From CAMAVH01 sp046297835 (GTDB taxonomy: Bacteria > Pseudomonadota > Alphaproteobacteria > SMXQ01), in assembly GCA_046297835.1 (NCBI GenBank), contig JBKBHI010000005.1:124001-188000 (forward strand): a stretch of 64,000 bases of DNA. Direction: 5' to 3'. Positions 23,946 through 32,471 of the stretch are shown here, one piece after another. Numbering within the stretch: position 1 is the first letter of the stretch; each line of letters starts with the position of its first letter. Both the position numbers and the translations under genes were made by a program. The notes beneath the pieces were generated by a model. It saw nothing but the letters and a program-made list of their open reading frames with translations, searched no databases and was not told where the DNA came from.

Positions 23946-26057
23946 TCATGTCGTGGCTGCGGCGCGCGCGGAACGCGTGCGCCACCAGTGATAGGCGAGG
24001 ACGAGGGCGCCGAGAACAAGCCCGGCCTGATCCGTGATTGGCAAAGCGACGACGAGCAGGAATGCGGCGGCGGCGGCGAGCGCGCGTTCCGGCCACGACA
24101 TCGGCGCGAGCAGGAAGCCGATCGAGGCCGCGCCCCAGAGGGCGATGGCGATCAGCGCCTTGACGACGATATAGGCGACGGCGGGCAAATAGCCGATCTC
24201 CTCGGCCAGGGGGCCGCCGTCTTGCAGCATCAGAGCCGGCGTGTAGACGGCCATGAAGGGCACGACGAAGCCGGCGATGGCGATGCGCAGGCAATTGACT
24301 CCGATCTTCAGTCCCGATTCCTTGGCGATGGAAGATGCGGCGAAGGCGGCCAAGGCGACCGGCGGCGTCAGATCGGCCATGATGCCGAAATAGAAGACGA
24401 ACATATGGCTGACGATCAGCGGCACGCCGAGCTCCAGCAACGCCGGCGCTGCGAGCGAGGCGGTGATGATGTAGTTCGGGATCGTCGGGATTCCCATGCC
24501 GAGGACGAGGCAGGCGAGCATGGTCAGCACTAGGCTGAGGAACAGGCTGCCTTCGCCGACCGAGACGATGACGCGCGCGAAGTTGGAGGCGAGGCCGGTC
24601 AGCGTCATGGCGCCGATGATGATGCCGACGATGGCGCAGGCGATGCCGACGCCGATGGCGTTCTTCGCGCCGTAGGCGAGCGCGTCCAGGCACGCGCGGA
24701 GAGTCTCGCGCCCGCCCTTGTAGAGAGCGTTGAGCGCGACCAGCAGCGCGATGAGGACCAGAACGACCTCGATGCCGAATTGCAGGAAAGCGGCGCAGGC
24801 GAAGCCGATGGCGACCCAGGCGAGGATGCGCAGATGCATGCCGCGAATCTGGAAGATGGCGGCGGCGCCGAGGATCAGCACGGCGGTGAGCGCGAGGCCG
24901 ACAGTCCCGGCGAACAGCGGCGTGTAGCCGCTGAACAGCAGATAGACCAGAGCGATCAGCGGCAGGATCAAGTGCCAGCCTTTCTTCAACGCGGCGAGCG
25001 CGTTGGGACATTGTTCCTTGGGCAGGCCCTCGAGCTTCAAGCGGCCGGCCTCCAGATGCACCATCCAGAAGGCGGTGACGAAATAGAGGATGGCGGGAAC
25101 GATGGCGGCCTGGACCACGTCGATGTAATCGACGGCGAGGTTCTCCGCCATGATGAAAGCGACGGCGCCCATGACCGGCGGCATGATCTGGCCGCCCATG
25201 CTGGCGGTGGCTTCGACCGCGCCGGCGAAGGCCGGCTTGAATCCGAATCGTCTCATCAAGGGAATCGTGAATTGGCCCGTCGTCACCACGTTGGCGACGC
25301 CCGAGCCGTTGATGGTGCCCATCAGGCCCGACGTCACGACGGAGACTTTGCCCGGTCCGCCGCGCTTGTGGCCGACGGTGCCCATGGCGACGTCGGTGAA
25401 CAATTGGATCATGCCGGCGCGCTCGAGGAAACTGCCGAACAGGATGAACAGGAAAATGTAGCTCGACGAGACGTAGGTCGGCACGCCGTAGATGCCTTCG
25501 GTGCCGCCGTAGATGTGGTCGATCACCTGTCCGAAATCGAAGCCACGGTGGTCGAGCGGGTAGGGCAGATATTGGCCGAACAAGGCGTAGGACAGGAAGG
25601 CGGCGCAGATCAGCGGCAGGGCGACGCCCATGACGCGGTAGGCCGCGTAGAACAGCAAGGCGATGACGGCGACGCCGACCGCGATGTCCTCCGTGGTCGG
25701 GCTGCCGGAGCGGACGATCAGGTCGTTGTAGAAAATCCAGTGATAGAACGAGAGGGCGAAGCCTGTCGCCGCGAGCAGGAGGGCGACGGCGCGCGCGCCG
25801 ACGCTTTTGCTCATCTGATAGGCGAAGCAGAAGGTCAGCAGCAGCAGAAAGCCGACATGCACCGAGCGGACGATGATGCTCGCCAGCGGGCTGAAGGCGG
25901 CGGTGTAGAGCTGGAAGGCCGAGAAACAGACGGCGATGGCGTAGATGAGCGGCGCGGCGCGGCCGCCGCCGAAGCCGGCGACCGCGTCGATTGCGCTTTC
26001 ATGGACGGCCTTGCCCTCGGCGGGCGCGGCGGTTGGGTCCGTCGTCTTGTCCGCCAT
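23946..26057 (-). CDS. TRAP transporter permease, 4TM/12TM fusion (TAXI type)
   Basis: The product is a 703-residue inner-membrane protein with both TRAP permease modules fused: a small DctQ-like N-terminal part and the large DctM-like part. The DctM signature is clear in SGLMGTINGSGVANVVTTGQFTIPLMRRFGF and EATASMGGQIMPPVMGAVAFIMAE (about residues 245-310), and again in the second half as GMGIPTIPNYIITASLAAPALLELGV and FYFGIMADLTPPVALAAFAAS. It uses the ion gradient to import the ligand delivered by the TAXI binding protein encoded 12 bp upstream. The N-terminal 30 residues are cytoplasmic and Ala/Asp-rich. Confidence 0.94.
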   Translation of the reverse strand: MADKTTDPTAAPAEGKAVHESAIDAVAGFGGGRAAPLIYAIAVCFSAFQLYTAAFSPLASIIVRSVHVGFLLLLTFCFAYQMSKSVGARAVALLLAATGFALSFYHWIFYNDLIVRSGSPTTEDIAVGVAVIALLFYAAYRVMGVALPLICAAFLSYALFGQYLPYPLDHRGFDFGQVIDHIYGGTEGIYGVPTYVSSSYIFLFILFGSFLERAGMIQLFTDVAMGTVGHKRGGPGKVSVVTSGLMGTINGSGVANVVTTGQFTIPLMRRFGFKPAFAGAVEATASMGGQIMPPVMGAVAFIMAENLAVDYIDVVQAAIVPAILYFVTAFWMVHLEAGRLKLEGLPKEQCPNALAALKKGWHLILPLIALVYLLFSGYTPLFAGTVGLALTAVLILGAAAIFQIRGMHLRILAWVAIGFACAAFLQFGIEVVLVLIALLVALNALYKGGRETLRACLDALAYGAKNAIGVGIACAIVGIIIGAMTLTGLASNFARVIVSVGEGSLFLSLVLTMLACLVLGMGIPTIPNYIITASLAAPALLELGVPLIVSHMFVFYFGIMADLTPPVALAAFAASSIAKESGLKIGVNCLRIAIAGFVVPFMAVYTPALMLQDGGPLAEEIGYLPAVAYIVVKALIAIALWGAASIGFLLAPMSWPERALAAAAAFLLVVALPITDQAGLVLGALVLAYHWWRTRSARAAATT

Positions 26058-26069
26058 GGGCGCAGGCTC

Positions 26070-27035
26070 CTACTTCGTGACGCCCTTTTCCTTGTAATAG
26101 CGCGCCGCGCCCGGATGCAGCGGGATCGGCATGCCGTTCATGGCGTCGGCGAGCTTGATGTCCTTCGCGGCGGCGTGCGAGGCGACCATCGTGTCGAGGC
26201 TTTCGAACATGGTCTTGGTCATCTGATAGACCAGCTCCTCCGACACGCCTTCGTGCGTGACGAGGAAGTTCACCACGGCGGCGGTTTCGACCGCGGCGGT
26301 CTGGCCGCGATAGGTGTTGGCGGGGATCGTCACGGGAATGTAGGGCGCGCCAATCTTCTTCACCGCCTCGGCGGGAATGGCGACGACGGTGATGTCGTTG
26401 GTGCTCGCCATGTCGCGGATCGAGGCGACGCCGAGGCCGGCGGACTGCAGGGTGCTATCGAGCTGGCGGTTCTTCATCAGGTCGACCGATTCCGCGAAGG
26501 GCAGATATTCGACCTTGCTCATGTCCTTGTAGGACATGCCGGCGGCCTGCAGGATCGCGCGGGTGTTGAGCTCGGTGCCCGATTTGGCGGCGCCAACCGA
26601 CAGGCTCTTGCCCTTGAGGTCGTTCAGCGTCTTGATGCCCGAGGAAGCGGTGGCCACGAGCTGGATGTAGTTCGGATAGATCGCGGCGATGCCGCGCAGC
26701 TTCTTCAGCGGCTTCTCGAACCCGGCTTCGGCGTTGCCGTCCCAGGCGAAGACCAGCGAATCGCCGAGCGTGAAGGCGATCTCGCCCTTGCCGGCTTCGA
26801 GCAGGACGAGGTTCTCGACCGACGCCTTGGTCGCCTGCACCGAGGGGCGGGCCTTGGGAATCTTGTCGGCGTAGATTTTGCTCAGGGCGACGCCGAGCGG
26901 GTAATAGACGCCGGCGGTGCCGCCGGTCAGCACGTTGATGAACTGGGCCTGGGCCGGCGCGGCGGCGGCCGTTCCGAGCGCGACGACGGTGACGGCGGCG
27001 AGCCCGCGCAAAGCGGACATCGGGGTGAAACGCAT
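26070..27035 (-). CDS. TAXI-family TRAP transporter substrate-binding protein
   Basis: The product is a 321-residue periplasmic protein with a signal peptide ending near APAQAQF (residues 1-32). The mature domain opens FINVLTGGTAGVYYPLGVALSKIYADKI, the standard TAXI (TRAP-associated extracytoplasmic immunogenic) start in which the Thr-Gly-Gly-Thr-x-Gly-x-Tyr-Tyr motif contacts the ligand. Later marks are GDSLVFAWDG and LKGKSLSVGAAKSGTELNTRAILQAAGM. Ligands known for TAXI systems are organic acids such as glutamate or 2-oxoglutarate; the one here is unknown. The gene heads the TRAP operon, with 224 bp separating it from the DUF1330 gene upstream. Confidence 0.94.
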   Translation of the reverse strand: MRFTPMSALRGLAAVTVVALGTAAAAPAQAQFINVLTGGTAGVYYPLGVALSKIYADKIPKARPSVQATKASVENLVLLEAGKGEIAFTLGDSLVFAWDGNAEAGFEKPLKKLRGIAAIYPNYIQLVATASSGIKTLNDLKGKSLSVGAAKSGTELNTRAILQAAGMSYKDMSKVEYLPFAESVDLMKNRQLDSTLQSAGLGVASIRDMASTNDITVVAIPAEAVKKIGAPYIPVTIPANTYRGQTAAVETAAVVNFLVTHEGVSEELVYQMTKTMFESLDTMVASHAAAKDIKLADAMNGMPIPLHPGAARYYKEKGVTK

Positions 27036-27210
27036 CTATGCCTCCTGGCCCTTGTCGGGCCTTCCCTGGTTGGACGTGCCGGAACGAACGTGACCGTTCT
27101 TGAGCCGCGCCGGGCGCGGATCGCGGAGTTTAGGGGCAAGTCGGGGCGGCTTCCAATCGCGATCTTTGGATCGCGGCAGCGGCCGGGAGGACGGGAAGGG
27201 ACGGAAATGC

Positions 27211-27255
27211 CGGGCCGGCGCGCGCCTCCAGGGCCAGAAGGCGCGCGCCGGCCCG
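27211..27255 (-). terminator. GC-rich hairpin after the oxygenase/DUF1330 unit
   Basis: Perfect 17-bp arms (27211-27227 and 27239-27255, core GGGCCGGCGCGCGCC) with an 11-base loop, four bases past the DUF1330 stop in the direction of transcription. It lacks a real T-run, so termination may be partial or factor-assisted. It separates two co-oriented transcription units. Confidence 0.55.
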
Positions 27256-27258
27256 CCG

Positions 27259-27558
27259 TCAGGTCGCTTCCTTCACGAAGGAATCGACGACGATGAGACG
27301 GAGATTGGACGAGCCCTGGCGGATCGCCTTGGCCGCGGCGTATTCCGGCGAATTGAACCAGCGTTTGGCGGCGGCGATGTCGTCGAACTCGATGATGAGG
27401 ATGTTGTGCGCCGGCCCGCCTTCGAGCACTTCCGGCGTCGAGCCGCGCGCCAGGTAGCGCCCGCCGTATTGCTTCACTGCGGCGGCGACCATCGGGCCGT
27501 AGCCCTTCATGCCGGCCGGGTTGGTGATCTGCACTTCGCCGATGACGTATGCGGGCAT
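27259..27558 (-). CDS. DUF1330 domain protein
   Basis: The product is 99 residues, a complete DUF1330 domain of the ferredoxin-like dimeric alpha/beta-barrel type. The opening MPAYVIGEVQITNPAGMKGYGPMVAAAVKQYGGRYLARGS, the internal ILIIEFDDIAAAKRWFNSPEY and the ending RLIVVDSF are the standard family landmarks. The family has no agreed reaction; relatives of the same fold are small monooxygenases or isomerases. The gene starts two bases after the stop of the 2-oxoglutarate oxygenase gene, so the two are co-translated. A shared catabolic step is likely but not shown. Confidence 0.9.
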   Translation of the reverse strand: MPAYVIGEVQITNPAGMKGYGPMVAAAVKQYGGRYLARGSTPEVLEGGPAHNILIIEFDDIAAAKRWFNSPEYAAAKAIRQGSSNLRLIVVDSFVKEAT

Positions 27559-27560
27559 GA

Positions 27561-28589
27561 TCAATACCCCGCGTCGGCGGTTTTGACGTTGCCCGGCATG
27601 ATCTTCGCCGTGCTGCGCGATTTGAGTTCGCCGTAGACGAACGGCTTGTCGCGCGGCATCGACGTGTGCAGGTCCTCCGGCGCGACGTTCGAGGGGTCGG
27701 GGTTCTTGATCAGCGGCTGGATCAGCGCGTCGTAGCTCGGATACATGAAGAACGGGATCGAGAAACGGCGGTTGCCCGAGCGGTTGATCACCCGGTGCAG
27801 CGTCGAAGAGAAGACGCCGTCGGTCCAAACCTTGAGCACCTCGCCGACGTTGACGACGAAAGTGTTTGCGACCGGCGGCACGGCGACCCATTCGCCGTCG
27901 CGGTTGCGGACTTCGAGGCCGCCGTTCGTATCCTGCGCCAGGATGGTGAAGGCGTTGGTGTCGGTGTGGGCGCGGGCGCCGAGATGCACGCCGTCCTCGT
28001 CCGGCTTCTGCGGCGGGTAGTGCAGCAGCCGCAGCGAGTTCATGTCTTTCTTGAAGTATTTTTTGAGCTCGCCCTCAGCCAGCCCGATGCTCTGCTCGAA
28101 CAGGGCGAGCAAAGCGTAACCCAGCCTGTCCATTTTCTCGTAATAGGCCATCATGCGCGGCTGCAGGTCGGGCATCGCGGCGGGCCAGGGAATGCGGCCG
28201 TGCAGCGGCTTGCCGGCGAGCAGGTCGGGATCGTTTTCGGCGAGCGGCCGGCGGATCTGGAAAGCTTCCTGCAGGTTGGCCGAGATCGTCTTCTCGTTGC
28301 CCTTGGTCATGCCGTGCAGATAGCCCTGGGCATGGTTGTTCAAGGTGATCGAGGACTTCATTTTCTCCTCCTTGGGGAGGTCATGGAAGTCCTTGGCGGC
28401 GGCGAAGATGGCGTCGACGTCGCTCTGGGCCACGCCGTGATTCTTGATGTACATGAAGCCGATGCGGCCGCAGACCTCGGAGATCTCCTGCGCGAGCTTG
28501 GCGCGAGCCTGCTTGTCGTCGGACCAAGCCGCCGACAGATCGACGATAGGCACGTCGGTGAAGGCGAGCTTTTTGGCGGTCGGCAGCAT
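27561..28589 (-). CDS. Isopenicillin-N-synthase-like 2-oxoglutarate/Fe(II) oxygenase
   Basis: The product is 342 residues from the ATG at 28589, which has AAAGGAG nine bases upstream; the frame is open further up but without a good start. The N-terminal half is the DIOX_N domain (VPIVDLSAAW...GFMYIKNHGV). The C-terminal half is the 2OG-FeII oxygenase double-stranded beta helix, with iron ligands in AHTDTNAFTILAQD (His-x-Asp), the distal histidine in STLHRVIN, and the co-substrate-binding Arg-x-Ser in RFSIPFFMYP. Such enzymes hydroxylate or cleave small molecules at the expense of 2-oxoglutarate and O2. It is the first gene of the minus-strand run that leads through the transporter to the molybdenum hydroxylase. 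The substrate is unknown. Confidence 0.92.
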   Translation of the reverse strand: MLPTAKKLAFTDVPIVDLSAAWSDDKQARAKLAQEISEVCGRIGFMYIKNHGVAQSDVDAIFAAAKDFHDLPKEEKMKSSITLNNHAQGYLHGMTKGNEKTISANLQEAFQIRRPLAENDPDLLAGKPLHGRIPWPAAMPDLQPRMMAYYEKMDRLGYALLALFEQSIGLAEGELKKYFKKDMNSLRLLHYPPQKPDEDGVHLGARAHTDTNAFTILAQDTNGGLEVRNRDGEWVAVPPVANTFVVNVGEVLKVWTDGVFSSTLHRVINRSGNRRFSIPFFMYPSYDALIQPLIKNPDPSNVAPEDLHTSMPRDKPFVYGELKSRSTAKIMPGNVKTADAGY

Positions 28590-29030
28590 CGAGTGGCACT
28601 CCTTTGAACAAACTGCGCGCGATTCGCGCGGACGGACGAGCGCGAAATCGACGATCCTGCCCATGCTACGCGGCCGGTCCGCGCGGGGAGAATTTTATTG
28701 TTCAATATAATTCAATCCAGCCTCGCTCTCATAAGCGCCTAATCCTGGCGGCGCGCTTCGGGTAGCGTTGCCCCGCGGGCTCGGGGAGCCAGCGGGCCGA
28801 ACCGGGGATATGCGCTGTTTCCTGTCTGCCGCGGCATCCGCGACCATGCCCGCGCGCGGTTCTAGGTGAGCCGGGCGAATCGGGATATCTTGGGAAATTG
28901 AATAAGAAACTTAACGAAATTCGAGCGGGGGCGCTCGATCGGTCTGCGGAACGGCCCGGCAATTGCAAGCCGTGAAGCGCAAGAGGATCGCAGTTTCTCG
29001 AATTCATGAACGACGACTTGAGAAGGACAA
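28590..29030. promoter_or_regulatory. 441-bp divergent intergenic region with a repeated AT-rich site
   Basis: This gap separates the minus-strand oxygenase from the plus-strand TctC-like gene. At 28697-28716 there is ATTGTTCAAT (a palindrome with two mispaired central bases) followed by ATAA and a second TTCAAT. This AT-rich site stands out against GC-rich surroundings and is 108 bp upstream of the oxygenase start, so it may be an operator or promoter. A second AT-rich stretch lies at 28895-28920. An AAGGA ribosome site precedes the ATG at 29031. I see no gene in this region. Confidence 0.45.
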
Positions 29031-30059
29031 ATGGATATGAAGCGAATCGGACTTTTTGCGGCGGCGATCATCGTCGCCAGCGCGGCGGCGTCGCAAGCGC
29101 AAGCGCAGGATTTCTACAAAGGCAAGCGTCTGACCGTGATCGCCGGCTCCGGCGTCGGCGGCAGCTATGACCTTTACGCCCGCCTGCTGGCCGACAGCAT
29201 CGGCAAGTTCATTCCGGGCAACCCGAACGTGGTGGTCGAGAATCGCGTCGGCGCGGGTTCGCGCCTCGCCATGAACTATCTCTACCGCCAGGCGCCGAAG
29301 GACGGCACCGTGATCGGCCTTGGCACCAACCTGCTGCCGTTCGACCAGTTCGTCTTCCCTGAGGCGGCCCGTCAATACGACATCACCAAGTTCCAGTACC
29401 TCGGCAACATGGCCTCGCTCAACGGCGTGATCGCCGTGTGGCACACCACCGGGGTCAAGGCCTTCGAAGACGTCAAGAATAAGGAAGTCATCCTCGGCGC
29501 CAACAGCCGCGTCTCGGAGACATACATCATTCCGGCCGTGCTCAACGCCATCGCCGGCACCAAGTTCAAGATCGTGCACGGGTTCCCGGGCAACGTGTCG
29601 GAGATCGACCTGGCCATCGAGCGCGGCGAGGTCTTCGCGCGCGGCGGCTCGTGGGCCAGCTTCCGCATCTCTCAGGCCGAATGGGTCAAATCTGGCAAGA
29701 TCATCCCCATCGTCCAGAACGGCTCGAAGCGGAGCGCCGAGCTGCCCGACGTGCCGCTGTTGATCGAGCTGGCGCAGAACGACGAGCAGCGCGCCATTTT
29801 CAATCTGCTGATGAGCGGCTCGGTGTTTTCGCGCGCTTTCGCCGCCCCGCCGGAAGTGCCGGCGGCGCAGATGGCGATCCTGCGCAAAGCCTTCATGGAC
29901 ACGCTGCAGAACAAGGAGTTTGTCGAAGCGGCGGAAAAGCGCGGCTTCGAGATTTCGCCTTCGACTCACGTGGAGCTGGAAAAGGTGATCGCCGAGGTGC
30001 AGAGCTCGGTGAAGCCGGAATTCCTCGCCAAGATCCGCCCGATTTTGCAGCAGGAATAG
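29031..30059 (+). CDS. Tripartite tricarboxylate transporter-type binding protein (TctC/Bug family)
   Basis: The product is 342 residues with a signal peptide (MDMKRIGLFAAAIIVASAAASQAQA). The mature protein begins QDFYKGKRLTVIAGSGVGGSYDLYARLLADSIGKFIPGNPNVVVENRVGAG, a Bug/TctC pattern with the ligand-contacting GxGxxxD loop. The family binds small carboxylates, amino acids or related anions. No TctA or TctB membrane genes adjoin it, so it is an orphan receptor and may serve in sensing or use a distant permease. The VGGSYDLYAR variant (usual family form is PGGxxDxxAR) is a modest departure and is shared by a known subgroup. A strong terminator follows. Confidence 0.88.
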   Translation: MDMKRIGLFAAAIIVASAAASQAQAQDFYKGKRLTVIAGSGVGGSYDLYARLLADSIGKFIPGNPNVVVENRVGAGSRLAMNYLYRQAPKDGTVIGLGTNLLPFDQFVFPEAARQYDITKFQYLGNMASLNGVIAVWHTTGVKAFEDVKNKEVILGANSRVSETYIIPAVLNAIAGTKFKIVHGFPGNVSEIDLAIERGEVFARGGSWASFRISQAEWVKSGKIIPIVQNGSKRSAELPDVPLLIELAQNDEQRAIFNLLMSGSVFSRAFAAPPEVPAAQMAILRKAFMDTLQNKEFVEAAEKRGFEISPSTHVELEKVIAEVQSSVKPEFLAKIRPILQQE

Positions 30060-30087
30060 CCGTTCCGTTATAGACTGCGGCAATCAC

Positions 30088-30130
30088 GCCGCCCGGCCCG
30101 CGGCTGAACCGCGAGCCGGGCGGCTTCCGT
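30088..30130 (+). terminator. Rho-independent terminator after the TctC-like gene
   Basis: Arms GCCGCCCGGCCCGCGG (30088-30103) and its complement at 30109-30124 pair over 16 bp with one mismatch around a CTGAA loop. A short T-rich stretch (TTCCGTTT) follows. It lies between the TctC-like gene and the glutaryl-CoA dehydrogenase gene. Confidence 0.8.
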
Positions 30131-30154
30131 TTAGACCATCCCCCAGGTGCCCCT

Positions 30155-31339
30155 ATGTCCGAGTCCAAGGCCGCGTTCCGCTGGGAAGATCCCCTGCTGT
30201 TCGACGAACAGCTGAGCGAGGACGAGCGGCTGCTGCGCGACGCCGCGCACGATTACTGCCAAGACAAGCTGATGCCGCGCATCCTCCAGGCCAACCGCGA
30301 CGCGACGTTCGATCGCGAGATCATGCGCGAACTGGGCGAGCTCGGCCTGCTCGGCGCGACCATCGAAGGTTACGGCGCCGGCGCCGGCTATGTCGCCTAC
30401 GGGCTGATCGCGCGCGAAGTGGAGCGCGTCGATTCGGCCTATCGTTCGGCGCTCAGCGTGCAGTCGTCGCTGGTGATGCATCCGATCTACGCCTACGGCT
30501 CGCAGGCTATGAAGGACAAATATCTTCCCAAGCTGGCGACCGGCGAATGGATCGGGTGCTTCGGCCTGACCGAGCCTGACGCCGGCTCGGACCCCGGCGG
30601 CATGAAGACCCGCGCCAAGAAGGCCGACGGCGGCTACGTGCTCAACGGCTCGAAAACCTGGATCACGAACGCGCCCATTGCGGACGTGTTCGTCGTCTGG
30701 GCCAAGGACGACGAAGGCGTCATCCGCGGCTTCGTGCTGGAGAAGGGATGGCAGGGCCTGACTGCGCCGGAAATCCACGGCAAGTTCAGCCTGCGCGCCT
30801 CGGCCACCGGCATGATCATGCTATCGGACGTGTTCGTGCCGGAGGAAAACAAGTTCGCCGCCGTGGCGGGCCTGAAGGGGCCGTTCGGCTGCCTCAACAG
30901 CGCGCGCTATGGCATTTCCTGGGGCGCGCTCGGCGCGGCGGAGTTCTGCTGGCATGCGGCGCGCAATTACACGTTGGAGCGCAAGCAGTTCGGCCGGCCG
31001 CTCGCCGCCAACCAATTGATCCAGAAGAAGCTCGCCGACATGCAGACGGAGATTGCCCTCGGCCTGCAAGCCTGCCTGCGCCTCGGCCGATTGATGGATG
31101 AGGGGCGCGCCCCGCCAGAAACCATCTCGATGCTCAAGCGCAACTCCTGCGGCAAGTCGCTGGACATCGCTCGCATGGCGCGCGACATGCACGGCGGCAA
31201 CGGCATTGCCGACGAATATCACGTGATCCGCCATGTGATGAATTTGGAGGCGGTGAACACTTATGAGGGCACTCATGACGTCCACGCCCTGATTCTCGGC
31301 CGCGCCCAGACCGGCCTGCAGGCCTTTACCGGCGAGTAG
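30155..31339 (+). CDS. gcdH: Glutaryl-CoA dehydrogenase
   Basis: The product is a 394-residue FAD-dependent acyl-CoA dehydrogenase. It oxidises and decarboxylates glutaryl-CoA to crotonyl-CoA in lysine, tryptophan and benzoate breakdown. The assignment over other acyl-CoA dehydrogenases rests on SVQSSLVMHPIYAYGSQ (glutaryl-CoA subgroup) and on TYEGTHDVHALILGRAQTG near the C terminus, where Glu371 is the catalytic base. FAD-binding segments GCFGLTEPDAGSDPGGM and KTWITNAPIADVFVVWAK are present. The gene has its own upstream terminator and stands between an orphan binding protein and XdhC; no other lysine or glutarate genes are adjacent. Confidence 0.93.
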   Translation: MSESKAAFRWEDPLLFDEQLSEDERLLRDAAHDYCQDKLMPRILQANRDATFDREIMRELGELGLLGATIEGYGAGAGYVAYGLIAREVERVDSAYRSALSVQSSLVMHPIYAYGSQAMKDKYLPKLATGEWIGCFGLTEPDAGSDPGGMKTRAKKADGGYVLNGSKTWITNAPIADVFVVWAKDDEGVIRGFVLEKGWQGLTAPEIHGKFSLRASATGMIMLSDVFVPEENKFAAVAGLKGPFGCLNSARYGISWGALGAAEFCWHAARNYTLERKQFGRPLAANQLIQKKLADMQTEIALGLQACLRLGRLMDEGRAPPETISMLKRNSCGKSLDIARMARDMHGGNGIADEYHVIRHVMNLEAVNTYEGTHDVHALILGRAQTGLQAFTGE

Positions 31340-31357
31340 TTCCAGCGGCCAATGGTC

Positions 31358-31401
31358 TTGGAGGGCGGCGGAGAAGCGGTTATATTCGTTAAGATATAAC
31401 C
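31358..31401 (+). promoter_or_regulatory. xdhC promoter with Mo-box-like operator
   Basis: A candidate promoter TTGGAG (31358-31363), 16-bp spacer, TTATAT (31380-31385) lies just upstream of xdhC. Its -10 hexamer is inside a perfect dyad GGTTATAT - eight bases - ATATAACC (31378-31401), which ends next to the AGGAGG ribosome site. Length and arms match the molybdate-responsive (ModE/Mo-box) operator type. The position over the -10 region suggests repression. A related dyad lies in the iorA promoter region. Confidence 0.65.
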
Positions 31402-31412
31402 AGGAGGCCGCC

Positions 31413-32471
31413 ATGCCGAACATTCAGGAGACGACCCTCGACATCCTGCGCACCGCCGCCGCTTGGCGGCAGGCGGGCAAGGGCGTCGCCTTGGCCACCG
31501 TGGTCGCCACCTGGGGCTCGTCGCCGCGCCCCGTTGGCAGCCAACTCGTCGCCGACGACGCCGGCAACTTCCAGGGCTCCGTCTCGGGCGGCTGCGTCGA
31601 AGGCGCGGTGATCGGCGAAGCGCAGGCCGCGATCAAGGACGGCAAGGCGCGTCTTCTGCAATTCGGCATTAGCGACGAGCAGGCGTGGGACGTCGGGCTC
31701 GCCTGCGGCGGCAAGGTGGAGATCCTCGTCACCGCCGCGAACGGCCATGAAGCGATGCTCGGCGCCTCGCTCGCCGCCGCCGAAGCCAAGCGGCCTTACG
31801 CCATCGTCACCGACATCGCCAGCGGCGCGCAGACGCTGCTGCCGCCCAGCTTTTCGTCGGGCGAGAGCGAGCTGATTCTGTCGCCAGTAGCCCAAGCCGA
31901 GGCCGAGCGCGCCTTGGCGCGCGAGAAAAGCGCGCCCATCGAGGCCGGCGGCCAGCGCCTGTTCGTCAACGTGATCGTGCCGCCGCGCCGGCTCGCCGTC
32001 GTCGGCGCGGTGCATATCGCCCAGCAGCTCGTGCCGATGGCGGCCATGGCCGGCCACGAGGTGACGGTGATCGACCCGCGCAGCGCGTTCGGCAACGCCT
32101 TCCGCTTTCCAGGCGTGACCCTGTCGAACGACTGGCCCGACGAGGCGCTCGCCGCCTTCAAGCCGGACGCGCGCAGCGCCGTCGTCACGCTCACGCACGA
32201 TCCCAAGCTGGACGACCCGGCGCTCGCCGCCGCCCTGCGCTCCGACTGCTTCTTCATCGGCGCGCTCGGCAGCCGCAAGACCCACGCCTCCCGCGTCGAG
32301 CGCCTGAAGGCGCAGGGGTTCGCCGATGGGGAGATCGCGCGCATCCACGGCCCGGTCGGGCTCGCCATCGGCGCGGTCTCGCCGGCCGAGATCGCCATTT
32401 CGGTGCTGGCGCAGATCACCCAAGTCCTGCATGACGATCCTGCGCGCGCGAAGAAGGACGCGGCGGCGTGA
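31413..32471 (+). CDS. xdhC: XdhC/CoxI-family molybdenum-hydroxylase maturation protein
   Basis: The product is 352 residues starting after a strong AGGAGG. It has the two XdhC parts. The N-terminal domain has VVATWGSSPRPVGSQLVADDAGNFQGSVSGGCVEG, the diagnostic motif with its conserved cysteine, and a second LACGGKVEILV. The C-terminal Rossmann-like domain has RLAVVGAVHIAQQLVPMAAMAGHEVTVIDPR and SDCFFIGALGSRKTHASRVERL. XdhC binds the molybdenum cofactor, aids its sulfuration and hands it to hydroxylases such as the two encoded nearby. The MoeA-like/MocA fusion overlaps its stop (GTGA). A Mo-box-like dyad covers the promoter. Confidence 0.93.
   Translation: MPNIQETTLDILRTAAAWRQAGKGVALATVVATWGSSPRPVGSQLVADDAGNFQGSVSGGCVEGAVIGEAQAAIKDGKARLLQFGISDEQAWDVGLACGGKVEILVTAANGHEAMLGASLAAAEAKRPYAIVTDIASGAQTLLPPSFSSGESELILSPVAQAEAERALAREKSAPIEAGGQRLFVNVIVPPRRLAVVGAVHIAQQLVPMAAMAGHEVTVIDPRSAFGNAFRFPGVTLSNDWPDEALAAFKPDARSAVVTLTHDPKLDDPALAAALRSDCFFIGALGSRKTHASRVERLKAQGFADGEIARIHGPVGLAIGAVSPAEIAISVLAQITQVLHDDPARAKKDAAA

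Noticed and set aside
24780..27296. An 838-residue open frame on the plus strand opposite the TRAP genes
   Set aside because: Same reason: the translation is low-complexity mirror sequence, while the minus strand encodes complete TRAP permease and TAXI proteins.
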